Source: a bacterium (GTDB taxonomy: Bacteria; Patescibacteriota; Minisyncoccia; UBA6257; GWB1-50-10). From it: 45,115 bases of DNA. Of this stretch, positions 34,715-44,437 are shown piece by piece. The translations under genes were made by a program, and so were the position numbers. The DNA is taken from contig JAKALR010000004.1 in NCBI GenBank assembly GCA_021824045.1, positions 1 through 45,115 on the forward strand. The letters are read 5' to 3'. The notes under the pieces are model-generated. The model did no database searches. It saw only the letters and a list, made by a program, of their open reading frames with translations, and was not told where the DNA came from. How positions within the stretch are numbered: the stretch's first letter is position 1; the number at the start of each line of letters is the position of its first letter.

Positions 34715-35758
34715 ATGAAGCTCATTATGGAAAAACCTCAAACATACGATGAGATGAAAGGAAAAACGGGCCTCGCGATCGAGTATTTGCCGCGGGAAGA
34801 CGGATCGGCGGCCGTGCGAGTCGTTTCGGCGGACGGATCACTCGCAGCTGAAGCGATTTTTAAAAAGGATCGGATCGATGAAGCGCATATCCTGTATATG
34901 GAAGTGACCGAACTTTTGCGGTCGCGCGCCGCTCTCGGCGAAAGCCCCGCGGCCATTCGGGAACGGGCATCGAAACTCCTCGCGCTTTTCCGGGGCGAGA
35001 AAGTTTCTTTCGGCGATGCGTCTGCCGCGGTCCCGGAGCGCAAGCCATCCGGCGAATTTATTGCGAACCCGGGGAAAAAAATCGAAATCGATGTGGATGG
35101 CGTACTCTACCAGCGCTTGCCGGTCCGCACCCGCCTTTTGACCGAGAAGGATACCGATCTTTTGCCAATCCTCGAGGAGTATGTGAAACCGTACTTGAAA
35201 CCGAACGACCTGTTGTTCGTGAGCGAGAAAGCGCTTTCCGTGACACAGGGCCGCGTCGTCAGCATGGGCGATATCAAGCCATCGCGGCTTGCGCGGTTTC
35301 TCGGTCGGAATGTCGGCAACTATTACGGCTCGAGTCAGTTCCACGGCTTTGGCCACGGCACGTCGATCGCGATGCAGCTTCTTATCGAGGAAGCGGGGTA
35401 CCCGCGCGCCGTTTTCGCGGCAATCGTTTCAGCCCTCACGCGCCCCTTGGGCGTGAAGGGTCTCTTTTACCGTATTTGCGGCAAGCAGGCGAAATCGATC
35501 GACTGCCCGATGTCATTCCTCGTTCTTGAATATGCGCACTCGGCGAAACTCGCGCCCCGGGATCCGTTTGGCGCGGCGCGGCGGTTCAGAAAAGCGCTCG
35601 GGTGCGAGACGGTGATCCTCGACGCCAACTACCGAGGTGCGTTTTCGCTCGGCAAATCAACCCGCGCGCTTTCGGAAACGTTCATCGGAAAACTCTTCCG
35701 CGACAATCCGCTCGGCCAGTCGGACGAAATGACCCCCTTCGCGATCGTCAGGAGATGA
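34715..35758 (+). CDS. F420-0:gamma-glutamyl ligase (CofE)-like protein
   Basis: LPVRTRLLTEKDTDLLPILEEYVKPYLKPNDLLFVSEKALSVTQGRVV. Confidence 0.72.
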   Translation: MKLIMEKPQTYDEMKGKTGLAIEYLPREDGSAAVRVVSADGSLAAEAIFKKDRIDEAHILYMEVTELLRSRAALGESPAAIRERASKLLALFRGEKVSFGDASAAVPERKPSGEFIANPGKKIEIDVDGVLYQRLPVRTRLLTEKDTDLLPILEEYVKPYLKPNDLLFVSEKALSVTQGRVVSMGDIKPSRLARFLGRNVGNYYGSSQFHGFGHGTSIAMQLLIEEAGYPRAVFAAIVSALTRPLGVKGLFYRICGKQAKSIDCPMSFLVLEYAHSAKLAPRDPFGAARRFRKALGCETVILDANYRGAFSLGKSTRALSETFIGKLFRDNPLGQSDEMTPFAIVRR

Positions 35759-35759
35759 G

Positions 35760-35812
35760 ACCTCCCGAGCACTCCTCGTGCTGAGGATAAACTCCGGCCG
35801 CTCGGGAGGTAT
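35760..35812 (+). promoter_or_regulatory. hairpin carrying the SD of the downstream gene
   Basis: ACCTCCCGAGC ... GCTCGGGAGGT followed by ATAATAGATATATG. Confidence 0.4.
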
Positions 35813-35821
35813 AATAGATAT

Positions 35822-36397
35822 ATGAAGACTAACTTCTATACCGGCCGGGGAGACGGAGGAAAAAGTTTGTACGGTAACCAGCGCCTGCCGAAAAGCTCAC
35901 CCCTCTTCGATGTTTTGGGAGATCTCGACGAGCTCGACGCGTGGCTCGGCGTCTGCCGATCGATAATTTCGAAAAAAGAACAATTCAAGGTGAAAAAACT
36001 TTCGCTCGATGCGATCCTCATTTTCATCGAAGAGAGTTTATTCATGCTTCAGGCGGAAGTGGCGGCCGCCGGTTTCGAGTATTCAGCGAAGGAGTTTAAG
36101 AAAATAACCGCGGAGAAATCCAGCTTCATGGAAAGCATCATTCTGGAGATCGACGCGAAACTTCCGCCGATCCGGAATTTTATTATCCCCGGCGGGAGCC
36201 GGATGGGCGCTTCGCTCGATTTCGCGAGGACCTTGGCGCGCCGGGCCGAGCGGACACTCGTCAAATTCGGCGAAAAGAAAAAGATATCGGATGAATCGAT
36301 GGCTTTCATGAACCGGCTCTCGAGTTTATTTTTCGCCCTCGCGCGGTATGCAAATGACAAGGCGGGCGTGAAAGAAACCAACCCGTCATACCAATAA
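35822..36397 (+). CDS. ATP:cob(I)alamin adenosyltransferase (PduO type)
   Basis: YTGRGDGGKSLYG, FIIPGGSRMGASLDFARTLARRAER. Confidence 0.85.
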   Translation: MKTNFYTGRGDGGKSLYGNQRLPKSSPLFDVLGDLDELDAWLGVCRSIISKKEQFKVKKLSLDAILIFIEESLFMLQAEVAAAGFEYSAKEFKKITAEKSSFMESIILEIDAKLPPIRNFIIPGGSRMGASLDFARTLARRAERTLVKFGEKKKISDESMAFMNRLSSLFFALARYANDKAGVKETNPSYQ

Positions 36398-36457
36398 TTT
36401 TTAAATAAAACTTTAGAAAATTATTTATAAAATTAAAAATTCTGTTATAATCACTAT

Positions 36458-36934
36458 ATGTTGACTCTCACCGACATGCTCATTCGCCTTGGAGCCGCCG
36501 TGGTCCTCGGATTTCTCGTCGGATTGGAGCGGGAATCCATCGGCAAGGAAGCGGGCGTCCGGACCGACATGCTGGTTGCCGCCGGCGCGGCGATCTTCGC
36601 GATGATCGGTCTAACCCTGCCGTATATCGTATCGGCCCCGACCAACAATCTCGCCGATGTCATTGCGCGGAACAGCGGATTTTTGGCAGTTATCGCGAAC
36701 GTCGTCGTCGGCATCGGATTTCTCGGCGCCGGCATCATCGTGAAGCAGGGGGTCCACGTGCGGAGCGTGACAACGGCAGCGACGGTTTGGTTTGTCGCGG
36801 CGATCGGCATCCTCTGCGGCATCGGGCTCATGGAGTTCGCCGCCATCGCGACGGTCGCGATGATCGTTCTGCTCCTCATATTCAGGAAATTGAATTTTCC
36901 GGTTCTCATCGAGAAAGCGGAAGAGAAGCAATAA
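36458..36934 (+). CDS. MgtC/SapB family membrane protein
   Basis: RLGAAVVLGFLVGLERESIGKEAGVRTDMLVAAGAA, GIGFLGAGIIVKQGVHVRSVTTAATVW. Confidence 0.9.
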   Translation: MLTLTDMLIRLGAAVVLGFLVGLERESIGKEAGVRTDMLVAAGAAIFAMIGLTLPYIVSAPTNNLADVIARNSGFLAVIANVVVGIGFLGAGIIVKQGVHVRSVTTAATVWFVAAIGILCGIGLMEFAAIATVAMIVLLLIFRKLNFPVLIEKAEEKQ

Positions 36935-36985
36935 CGGGTATCAACGGATATCAAATAGAGATACAATTGATATCTCTTTATCTCT

Positions 36986-38278
36986 ATGCCTATCAAACCG
37001 ATTTACCTCGACTATGCCGCTTCCACGCCGGTCGCGAAGGAGGTTTTGAAAGCGATGATTCCCTATTTCTCCAAGAAATACGGGAACCCGGGGTCGCTCC
37101 ATTCGTTCGGCCAGGAAGCGATGGCTGCCGTTGATCTCGCGCGCGAAACCGTCGCGAAGGCGCTCGGCGCCGATTTCAGGGAAATCGTTTTCACCGGCTC
37201 CGCGACGGAGGCGAACAACCAGGCGCTCCGCGGCGTCGTAAAAGGGTATAGGGAACATAACAGCGGAGGAACCCTTTCCCCTAAACCCTATCCCCTCGTC
37301 CCTAAAATAATAGTGAGCGCCATTGAGCACGAGTCGATTCTCGACACGGCACATGATCTTGAGCGCGAAGGCGTCGAAGTCGTCGTGCTGCCGGTCGACC
37401 GAAAGGGGATCGTTGATTTAAAAAAACTGGAGGAAGAGCTCGACGAACGGACCATTCTCGTTTCCGTGATGTACGTGAACAATGAAATCGGCGCCATTCA
37501 ACCAATCTCGAAAATTGCGAAAATATTGAATAACTTCAAAGCAGAGAAGAAATCTTTTTATTCGAAGTCCCTATACCCTGATCCCTCTGCCCTCTACCCT
37601 CTATTCCACACCGATGCGGCTCAAGCTCTTATGTATCTCGATTGCGACGTCCGGCATCTCGGCGTCGACCTCATGACCCTCTCCGGCCAGAAAGGGTACG
37701 GCCCTAAGGGCATTGGCGCCCTTTACGCAGGGTATAGGGATCAGGGGCTAGGGTATAGGGAACATAACGGCGGCAAAATTCTATCCCCTAGACCCTATAC
37801 CCTAATCCCTTCGATTACCGGCGGCGGCCAGGAATTCGGGCTCCGTTCGGGAACGGAGAACGTCCCGTCGATTGTCGGCGCAGGCGTTGCGATCCGGCTT
37901 GCTGCGGCGGCGCAGGACAAGAATGCGAAGCAGGTTCGGGGTGTCAGGGATTATTTCTGGAAGAAGCTCAAAGGCGTTTATAAAAAAGCGGAGATCAACG
38001 GGAGCGCCGACGCGCCCCATGTCTTGAACGTTTACCTTCCCGATGAATTTACCGGCGAGTTCTTGGTGAAGCTCGACCGGGCGGGGATCGCGGCGTCTGC
38101 CGGATCCGCCTGCTCGGCGCGGGCATTCGTTCCGTCGCATGTCCTGCAGGCACTCCGGCTCCCGGAAGAGCGTGTCAGGGGGAGCGTCCGGTTCAGTTTC
38201 GGAACTCCAACCACGCGGAGAGAAATCGATGAAGCCATCGAACGGATAAGGCGGATACTTACGGATATTCGCGGATAG
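36986..38278 (+). CDS. iscS: cysteine desulfurase with in-frame repeat insertions
   Basis: PIYLDYAASTPV, FTGSATEANNQA, GQKGYGPKGIGALY, SAGSACSA. Confidence 0.92.
   Translation: MPIKPIYLDYAASTPVAKEVLKAMIPYFSKKYGNPGSLHSFGQEAMAAVDLARETVAKALGADFREIVFTGSATEANNQALRGVVKGYREHNSGGTLSPKPYPLVPKIIVSAIEHESILDTAHDLEREGVEVVVLPVDRKGIVDLKKLEEELDERTILVSVMYVNNEIGAIQPISKIAKILNNFKAEKKSFYSKSLYPDPSALYPLFHTDAAQALMYLDCDVRHLGVDLMTLSGQKGYGPKGIGALYAGYRDQGLGYREHNGGKILSPRPYTLIPSITGGGQEFGLRSGTENVPSIVGAGVAIRLAAAAQDKNAKQVRGVRDYFWKKLKGVYKKAEINGSADAPHVLNVYLPDEFTGEFLVKLDRAGIAASAGSACSARAFVPSHVLQALRLPEERVRGSVRFSFGTPTTRREIDEAIERIRRILTDIRG
37242..37303 (+). repeat. in-frame palindromic repeat 1 in iscS
   Basis: agggtatagggaacataacagcggaggaaccctttcccctaaaccctatcccctcgtccct. 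Confidence 0.75.
37567..37607 (+). repeat. in-frame partial repeat 2 in iscS
   Basis: gtccctataccctgatccctctgccctctaccctctattcc. Confidence 0.6.
37729..37810 (+). repeat. in-frame palindromic repeat 3 in iscS
   Basis: gggtatagggatcaggggctagggtatagggaacataacgg ... ctatcccctagaccctataccctaatccct. Confidence 0.75.
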
Positions 38279-38340
38279 TTTCAATTTCTATCCAATAGCT
38301 ATGGCATATCTGTTTATATCCATCCGTGCTTTTGCTATAA
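38252..38340. repeat. GGATA/TATCC repeat at the iscS 3' end
   Basis: ggataaggcggatacttacggatattcgcggatag ... ctatccaatagc ... tatatccatccgtgc. Confidence 0.45.
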
Positions 38341-38341
38341 T

Positions 38342-39127
38342 ATGAATATGAACACGGAAAAAGTGAAGAGCTACCTCTATGTAGCTGTTATCGTGGGGGT
38401 TCTTGCAATGGGGTATGCGGCTATTTCCGCGGCCGGCACGTATGGCAACGCGGTCCAGCCGTCGTCGTACCGGAGCTTTTCGGTCACGGCCGACGGGAAG
38501 GCAATCGGCGTTCCCGATGTCGCCGCATTCACCTTCAGTGTCGTGACGGAAGGGGGGAAGGACCTCGGATCGCTCCAGACGCAAAACACGACCGCGATGA
38601 ATAAGGCCATTGACTTCGTGAAGAGCGAAGGCGTCGATGCCAAGGATATCCAGACGAGCGGTTATGCAATCAATCCGCGATACCAATACTCGAATTGCGG
38701 CATGTATGCGGGAACCGTCTGCCCGCCGCCCCAGATCGTGGGGTACACCGTGACGCAGAACGTTTCCGTGAAAGTGCGTGATTTCTCGAAAATTGGCGAC
38801 ATCCTTTCGGGCGTCGTCGCGAACGGCGCCAATACCGTTTCATCGTTGAACTTCACCATCGACGATCCGACGGCGGTTCAGGCTGTGGCGAGAGCGCAGG
38901 CGATCCAGAAAGCCGAAGCGCAGGCTGAGGCGATCGCCCAGGAAGCCGGATTCACCGTGGGACGCCTGCTCTCCATTAATGAGTACAACAATACCCCGCA
39001 GCCGGTGTATGCCATGAATGAGATGGCCATGAAATCGGTGGCCGGCGCTGCCGCGCCGTCGCCGACCATCGAGGCCGGTTCCGAAGAGGTGCACGTTGCT
39101 GTAACACTTCAGTACGAAATTAAGTAA
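38342..39127 (+). CDS. SIMPL-domain (DUF541) protein
   Basis: FSVTADGKAIGVPDVAAFTFSVVTEG, ALLSINE-like ARAQAIQKAEAQAEAIAQEAGFTVGRLLSINE. Confidence 0.87.
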   Translation: MNMNTEKVKSYLYVAVIVGVLAMGYAAISAAGTYGNAVQPSSYRSFSVTADGKAIGVPDVAAFTFSVVTEGGKDLGSLQTQNTTAMNKAIDFVKSEGVDAKDIQTSGYAINPRYQYSNCGMYAGTVCPPPQIVGYTVTQNVSVKVRDFSKIGDILSGVVANGANTVSSLNFTIDDPTAVQAVARAQAIQKAEAQAEAIAQEAGFTVGRLLSINEYNNTPQPVYAMNEMAMKSVAGAAAPSPTIEAGSEEVHVAVTLQYEIK

Positions 39128-39223
39128 ATAAATATAAGAGATAAATGGAGATGCGGTAGAGATAGATTGTAACTATCCGTTTCCGCCTATATCTATGTAT
39201 CTCCGTCCATATCCGTTTATATC
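39125..39223. repeat. GGATA/TATCC imperfect palindrome
   Basis: gagataaatggagatgcggtagagatag ... ctatatctatgtatctccgtccatatccg. Confidence 0.5.
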
Positions 39224-39224
39224 C

Positions 39225-40508
39225 ATGTCCAACAAGAAAATTACTTCATTTATTGTTATTGCCGCGTTGATTGGCGGTTTTGTGGGTTCGATTGCGAGTT
39301 CCGGCACCGCCCACGCGGATATCCTGAGCAATATCTGGAATTTTTTGAGCGGCAAGCCGGCTTCGACGTCTTCTTCAACCTCGGGAACCGCCGCGACCTC
39401 GACGCCCTACCAGTCGGCCAACAGCTATGAACAGGCGGTCATCGACGCGGTGAAGAAAGCCTCGCCTGCCGTCGTTTCGATTGTCATCTCAAAAGACGTT
39501 CCGATCATCGAGCAATGCCCGCAATCATTCAGCCCGTTTTCCAATCTGCCGCCCGAGTTCCAGCAGTTCTTCGGGAATAATTTCGGCGGCGGCAATTTCC
39601 AGACGTATGTGCCGTGCCAAAAAGGGACACAGAAGCAGGAAGTGGGCGGCGGTTCGGGGTTCATCGTTTCTCCGGACGGCCTCATTGTGACGAACAAGCA
39701 CGTCGTTGCCGACACCACGGCTGATTACACCGTCCTTTTGAACGATGGCAAGAAATATACGGCGAAGGTTTTGGCGCGGGATCCGGTGCAGGATCTGGCG
39801 TTGATAAAAATAGACGCGACGAACCTGCCGACGGTGACCTTGGGCAACTCCAGCGGCGTGGAGCTCGGCCAAACCGCGATCGCGATCGGGAACGCACTGG
39901 GTGAGTTCCGGAACACGGTTTCCGTCGGTGTCATCTCGGGTCTTGCGCGCACAATCACCGCTTCCGGCGCGACCTACGGAACGGAGACGATCCAGGGGGT
40001 GATGCAAACCGACGCGGCCATCAATCCGGGGAACTCCGGCGGCCCGCTTTTGGACCTCAATGGCGACGTCATCGGTATCAACACAGCTATCGTTTCCGGC
40101 GCGCAAAACATCGGCTTCACCATCCCCATCAATCAGGCGAAGCGGGACATTGAATCAGTGCAGAAGAGCGGCGTTATTCAAACACCCTACCTCGGCGTGC
40201 GATACCTCACCGTGACCGCCGATATGGCGAAGACGCAGAATTTGTCGGTTGACCACGGCGCGCTCCTCCGGGGCGACGACACGGGACCCGCTGTCGTGCC
40301 GGGTTCTCCGGCCGCGAAAGCCGGCCTTCAGGCGGAAGATATCGTCCTCGAAGTCGACGGTACGCCCGTTGATGCGACGAACACCCTCATAGCACTCATC
40401 GATCAGTACAATGTCGGCGACACGGTGACGCTGAAAGTCCAGCGGGGGAGCCAGACCTTGAGTATTCCCGTAACGCTCGCCGAGCGCCCCTCGACACTCA
40501 CCCAATAG
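39225..40508 (+). CDS. HtrA/DegP-type serine protease with PDZ
   Basis: GGGSGFIVSPDGLIVTNKHVVAD, QTDAAINPGNSGGPLLDLNGDVIGINTA. Confidence 0.94.
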   Translation: MSNKKITSFIVIAALIGGFVGSIASSGTAHADILSNIWNFLSGKPASTSSSTSGTAATSTPYQSANSYEQAVIDAVKKASPAVVSIVISKDVPIIEQCPQSFSPFSNLPPEFQQFFGNNFGGGNFQTYVPCQKGTQKQEVGGGSGFIVSPDGLIVTNKHVVADTTADYTVLLNDGKKYTAKVLARDPVQDLALIKIDATNLPTVTLGNSSGVELGQTAIAIGNALGEFRNTVSVGVISGLARTITASGATYGTETIQGVMQTDAAINPGNSGGPLLDLNGDVIGINTAIVSGAQNIGFTIPINQAKRDIESVQKSGVIQTPYLGVRYLTVTADMAKTQNLSVDHGALLRGDDTGPAVVPGSPAAKAGLQAEDIVLEVDGTPVDATNTLIALIDQYNVGDTVTLKVQRGSQTLSIPVTLAERPSTLTQ

Positions 40509-40574
40509 CGCGTTAGCACTCGAGTCACCCTCTTGCTAATCCTCGTAAAAGGGAGTAGCATGACGTATAATAGA

Positions 40575-40690
40575 AATAAGTAATTTTCAATTCCCAATTT
40601 CCAATTTTCATTGAATGTTACAATGTGAAAATTTTCAAACGTTTGGAAATTGATTGTAAATTGCAAAATTGTGAATTGTAAATTTTAGTC
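40575..40690. repeat. AT-rich imperfect palindromic repeat
   Basis: aattttcaattcccaatttccaattttcattgaatg ... ggaaattgattgtaaattgcaaaattgtgaattgtaaatttt. Confidence 0.5.
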
Positions 40691-40692
40691 CC

Positions 40693-43326
40693 ATGCCCAA
40701 TTTTCAACGTTTTACCATAAAAGCCCAGGAAGCCCTGCAATCGGCGCAGGAAATGGTCATGCGCTATAACCACGGCGAGCTCCGGGCAAGCCATCTCCTC
40801 GCGGCGTTGACCGACGATGAAGCCACCCTCGTGCGTCCGCTCCTCGAAAAAGCGCACATCGATCTTCTCGCGCTCGAGCGGGAGGTTATAAAATCACTCG
40901 AACTGTTGCCGAAAGTTTTCGCGAGCGGCGGAAGCGTGGGCCAAATGTATCTGTCACAGGAAATCATCCGCATTTTGGATAAGGCGGCGGAAATATCCGG
41001 GCGCTATAAAGACGAATTCGTTTCCTGTGAGCACTTGCTTCTGGCGCTCCTCGAAGTTCCGTCCCCGGCCGCCGAGATCCTCATCAAAGCCGGCGCCAAG
41101 AAAGAAACACTCCAGAAAGCGCTCCGCGATCTCCGCGGGGCGGTTCGCGTTACCGACGAGACGCCCGAATCGAAGTTCCAGGTTCTCGAAAAATACGCCG
41201 TCAATTTGACCAACAAGGCCAAGCAGGGGAAGCTCGACCCGGTGATCGGCCGCGAAGAAGAACTGCGTCGGGTGATGCAGATCCTCTCGCGGAGGACGAA
41301 GAATAACCCCGTCCTGATCGGCGAATCCGGCGTCGGCAAAACCGCCATCGTGGAAGGATTGGCCGAGAAGATTGTTACCGGCGACGTGCCGGAGCCTTTG
41401 AAAAACAAAGAAGTTTTGACGCTCGATCTTGGGTCCCTGGTCGCCGGGACGAAATTCCGCGGCGAGTTCGAAGACCGCCTGAAGGCGTTCCTCCGGGAAA
41501 TCGAGCGCGCCGAGGGGAAAATCATCCTCTTTATCGACGAGATCCACATGATTGTCGGCGCCGGCGCGGCGGAGGGAGCCGTGGACGCCTCGAATCTTCT
41601 GAAACCCGCTCTCGCGCGGGGAGAGCTCCACGCGATCGGCGCGACGACCTTGAAGGAATATCAAAAATACATCGAAAAGGACGGGGCGCTTGAACGGCGC
41701 TTCCAGCCGGTCATCGTGGAAGAGCCGACCATTGAGGATTCCATTGCCATCCTCCGCGGCCTGAAGGAAAAATACGAAATGCACCACGGGCTCAAGATCA
41801 CCGACAACGCCATCGTGACAGCGGTCAATTTGAGCGCCCGCTACATCACCGACCGGTTCCTGCCGGACAAGGCGATCGATCTCATCGACGAGGCCGCCGC
41901 CGCGCGGCGCCTGGAGTCGGACAGCATTCCTTCCGAGATCGAGAAAATCAGGAAAGAAATCATGCGGCTCGAAGTCGAGAAATCGGCGCTCGGGAAGGAC
42001 GGCTCCAAAAACAAGCCGGTCCGGTTGAAGGAGATCAATGCGGAACTGAAAAAATTGAAACTGGAAAATACGCGCCTTTCCTCGCAGTGGGAAGGTGAGA
42101 AAAAAGGTGCGAGCGGCCTCCACGATCTCCGGAAGCAGATTGAGGACTTGCGGCACGAAGCGGATCTCGCCGAGCGCGAAGGAGATTTCGAAAAGGTTGC
42201 GGAGATTCGCTATGGCTTGCTGCCGAAGGCCGAGAAGGATTACGTGAAAACAGAGAAGGTCGCCGGCGCGAAGGCGAAAGGAAAATCCGGCAATTTCATC
42301 AAGGAATCGGTTGACGAAGAAGATATCGCCGGCGTGGTTTCGCGATGGACGGGGATTCCGGTCTCGAAGATGCTCGAATCCGAAGTGAAGAAGCTTGCGC
42401 GCATGGAAGAGGAGCTCGGGAAGCGGGTAGTCGGCCAAGAGGAAGCGGTCAGTGCCGTTTCGCGCGCGCTCCGGCGGAGCCGCGTCGGTCTCGCCGATGA
42501 GGATCGGCCGAGCGGATCATTCATGTTTTTGGGCCCGACCGGCGTCGGGAAAACCGAGCTCGCGCGGGCGCTCTCCAATTTCATGTTCAACGACGAGAAG
42601 GCGCTCATCCGCATCGACATGTCGGAGTATATGGAGCGCCACGCGGTGTCGCGCCTCGTGGGTTCCCCGCCGGGATACGTGGGCCACGAAGAAGGCGGGC
42701 AGCTCACGGAAATCGTCCGGCACCGGCCGTACAGCCTGATCTTGTTCGATGAAATCGAAAAAGCGCATCCGGAGGTGTTTAATATTCTGCTCCAGGTTCT
42801 CGACAACGGGAGGCTCACCGACGGCAAGGGGAAGACGGTTAATTTCAAGAACGCAATCATCATCCTGACGTCGAACGTCGGGAGCCAATACTTCAAGGAA
42901 ATGTCCGGTCTCGGGTTCCAGATGGGCGAATCGCGCGAACTGGAAGACAAAGAAGAAGCATTCGGGGAACAGGCGATGGAATCCCTGAAGGAAACCTTCA
43001 AGCCGGAATTCCTGAACCGGCTCGACGAAGTCATTATTTTCAAATCGCTGACGCCGAAGGACGTCGAGCATATCGTCGATATCCAAATCGGCGAAGTCGA
43101 GAAGCGTTTGGCCGGCCGGGGCATATCATTGAAGATCAAACCCGAGGTGAAGCGCTATATCGTGGAGAACGGATTCGATCCCAACTACGGCGCGCGGCCG
43201 ATCAAGCGCTTGATCCAGAAGGTCATCGTCGACGCCCTGGCGGATAAAATGGTCCGCGGACTTTTGAAAGATGGTAAAGAAGTTCATATCTTCATTAATA
43301 AATCGAACAAAGTGGAAGTTGCTTGA
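40693..43326 (+). CDS. Clp ATPase with ClpB-like middle region and ClpC-like LGF loop
   Basis: Clp-N; D1 [60 protein letters not shown]2 [20 protein letters not shown]. Confidence 0.9.
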   Translation: MPNFQRFTIKAQEALQSAQEMVMRYNHGELRASHLLAALTDDEATLVRPLLEKAHIDLLALEREVIKSLELLPKVFASGGSVGQMYLSQEIIRILDKAAEISGRYKDEFVSCEHLLLALLEVPSPAAEILIKAGAKKETLQKALRDLRGAVRVTDETPESKFQVLEKYAVNLTNKAKQGKLDPVIGREEELRRVMQILSRRTKNNPVLIGESGVGKTAIVEGLAEKIVTGDVPEPLKNKEVLTLDLGSLVAGTKFRGEFEDRLKAFLREIERAEGKIILFIDEIHMIVGAGAAEGAVDASNLLKPALARGELHAIGATTLKEYQKYIEKDGALERRFQPVIVEEPTIEDSIAILRGLKEKYEMHHGLKITDNAIVTAVNLSARYITDRFLPDKAIDLIDEAAAARRLESDSIPSEIEKIRKEIMRLEVEKSALGKDGSKNKPVRLKEINAELKKLKLENTRLSSQWEGEKKGASGLHDLRKQIEDLRHEADLAEREGDFEKVAEIRYGLLPKAEKDYVKTEKVAGAKAKGKSGNFIKESVDEEDIAGVVSRWTGIPVSKMLESEVKKLARMEEELGKRVVGQEEAVSAVSRALRRSRVGLADEDRPSGSFMFLGPTGVGKTELARALSNFMFNDEKALIRIDMSEYMERHAVSRLVGSPPGYVGHEEGGQLTEIVRHRPYSLILFDEIEKAHPEVFNILLQVLDNGRLTDGKGKTVNFKNAIIILTSNVGSQYFKEMSGLGFQMGESRELEDKEEAFGEQAMESLKETFKPEFLNRLDEVIIFKSLTPKDVEHIVDIQIGEVEKRLAGRGISLKIKPEVKRYIVENGFDPNYGARPIKRLIQKVIVDALADKMVRGLLKDGKEVHIFINKSNKVEVA

Positions 43327-44023
43327 GAAAACGCTCCTCGCGGTCGCGGCGCTCGCCCTGACCTTCTTTTTGTCGTTCTCGTTCTTCGCCGTCCTCGGAT
43401 TTCTCTTCATTCTGCTCTTCGTCTACCTCTCTGAGGGGGGAGGGAGGCGCGATTTCAGGTTTTCGTTCTGGCTCACGCAGGTCGTTTTCCTCCTCGCGCT
43501 GTCATCACTCCCGCTCCCGTGGCTCGTTCTCGCGGTTTACGCCGCTCTCTCCTTCGTGATCCTCGGCCTCATGGGGAACGCGTTTTCCAACAAATTTTTC
43601 GTCTATGGCATCGCTTCTCTCGTACTCGCCTTCTCGTTTTTTGCCGTCTTGTTCTCCCGGGCGCCGTCGTTCTCCGCGGATTCCTTCTGGAGCCAGTTTT
43701 TCTGGATGCTCTTCGATTTTCTGGTCGTCTATTTCCTCTTCAGGGAATACTGGAAGACGTTTGGCGGGTGGCAGTCGCGAAAAATGCGCCTCTTCGGGAT
43801 GTCCCTGGGCGTCCTTTCGGCGGAACTATCGGCCGTTCTGGTGTTCCTCCCCTTGGGGTTCTTGAACGCCGCCGCTTTTATGGCGCTCCTCCTTTTGGTC
43901 TCCCGGGATTCCCTGATGGCCCATGAAAACGGCTTCATGAACGCCTCTTTCGTCTTCCGGGAAATAACCCTGTTTGTGGTCATTGCTACGGTCATTTTCG
44001 CCACTGTCAGCTGGAAGATCTGA
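43271..44023 (+). CDS. polytopic membrane protein
   Basis: about 7 hydrophobic segments; overlaps the clp 3' end by 56 nt. Confidence 0.65.
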   Translation: MVKKFISSLINRTKWKLLEKTLLAVAALALTFFLSFSFFAVLGFLFILLFVYLSEGGGRRDFRFSFWLTQVVFLLALSSLPLPWLVLAVYAALSFVILGLMGNAFSNKFFVYGIASLVLAFSFFAVLFSRAPSFSADSFWSQFFWMLFDFLVVYFLFREYWKTFGGWQSRKMRLFGMSLGVLSAELSAVLVFLPLGFLNAAAFMALLLLVSRDSLMAHENGFMNASFVFREITLFVVIATVIFATVSWKI

Positions 44024-44066
44024 CGGATAGAAACGGAAATACAATAGATATAAAATAGAGATAAAT
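44022..44066 (+). repeat. left flanking repeat of S23 gene
   Basis: gacggatagaaacggaaatacaatagatataaaatagagataaatggag. Confidence 0.5.
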
Positions 44067-44430
44067 GGAGTTGGGGGATTTAGAGGTTTATAGACTTGCG
44101 AGAGGTATTTCAAAAGATGCCTGGGGTATTTATAAGCAGTTTGACTGGCAAACAAAAAAGAAGATGATAGGCGATCAGTTTATAACGGCCGTTGATTCGA
44201 TAGCCGCCAATATAGCAGAAGGCTTTGGAAGGTTCCATTACCTTGACCGGAATAAGTTCAATTACAATGCCAGGGGATCGCTTTTTGAGTCCCTCCATTG
44301 GGTTGATGCTCTTGAGGAAAGAGAACTTATTGAGAAGGGAGAAGCAGAAAATCTAAAGAAGGGGCTCAACTCTCTCTCCGTAAGATTGAATAACTATATA
44401 TCTACAACCAGAAGTCTGCACAAATCCTAG
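44065..44430 (+). CDS. four-helix-bundle protein (23S rRNA intervening-sequence/S23 family)
   Basis: LEVYRLARGISKDAWGIYKQF, QFITAVDSIAANIAEGFGRFHYLDRNKFNYNARGSLFESLHWVD. Confidence 0.9.
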   Translation: MELGDLEVYRLARGISKDAWGIYKQFDWQTKKKMIGDQFITAVDSIAANIAEGFGRFHYLDRNKFNYNARGSLFESLHWVDALEERELIEKGEAENLKKGLNSLSVRLNNYISTTRSLHKS

Positions 44431-44437
44431 CTTTTTA

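Noticed and set aside
37242-37810. CCCTAAACCCTA strings as telomere-like or CRISPR repeats
   Set aside because: They are part of in-frame palindromic elements, irregularly spaced and translated
40954-42438. 494-aa minus ORF opposite clp
   Set aside because: Antisense shadow; clp has all family motifs
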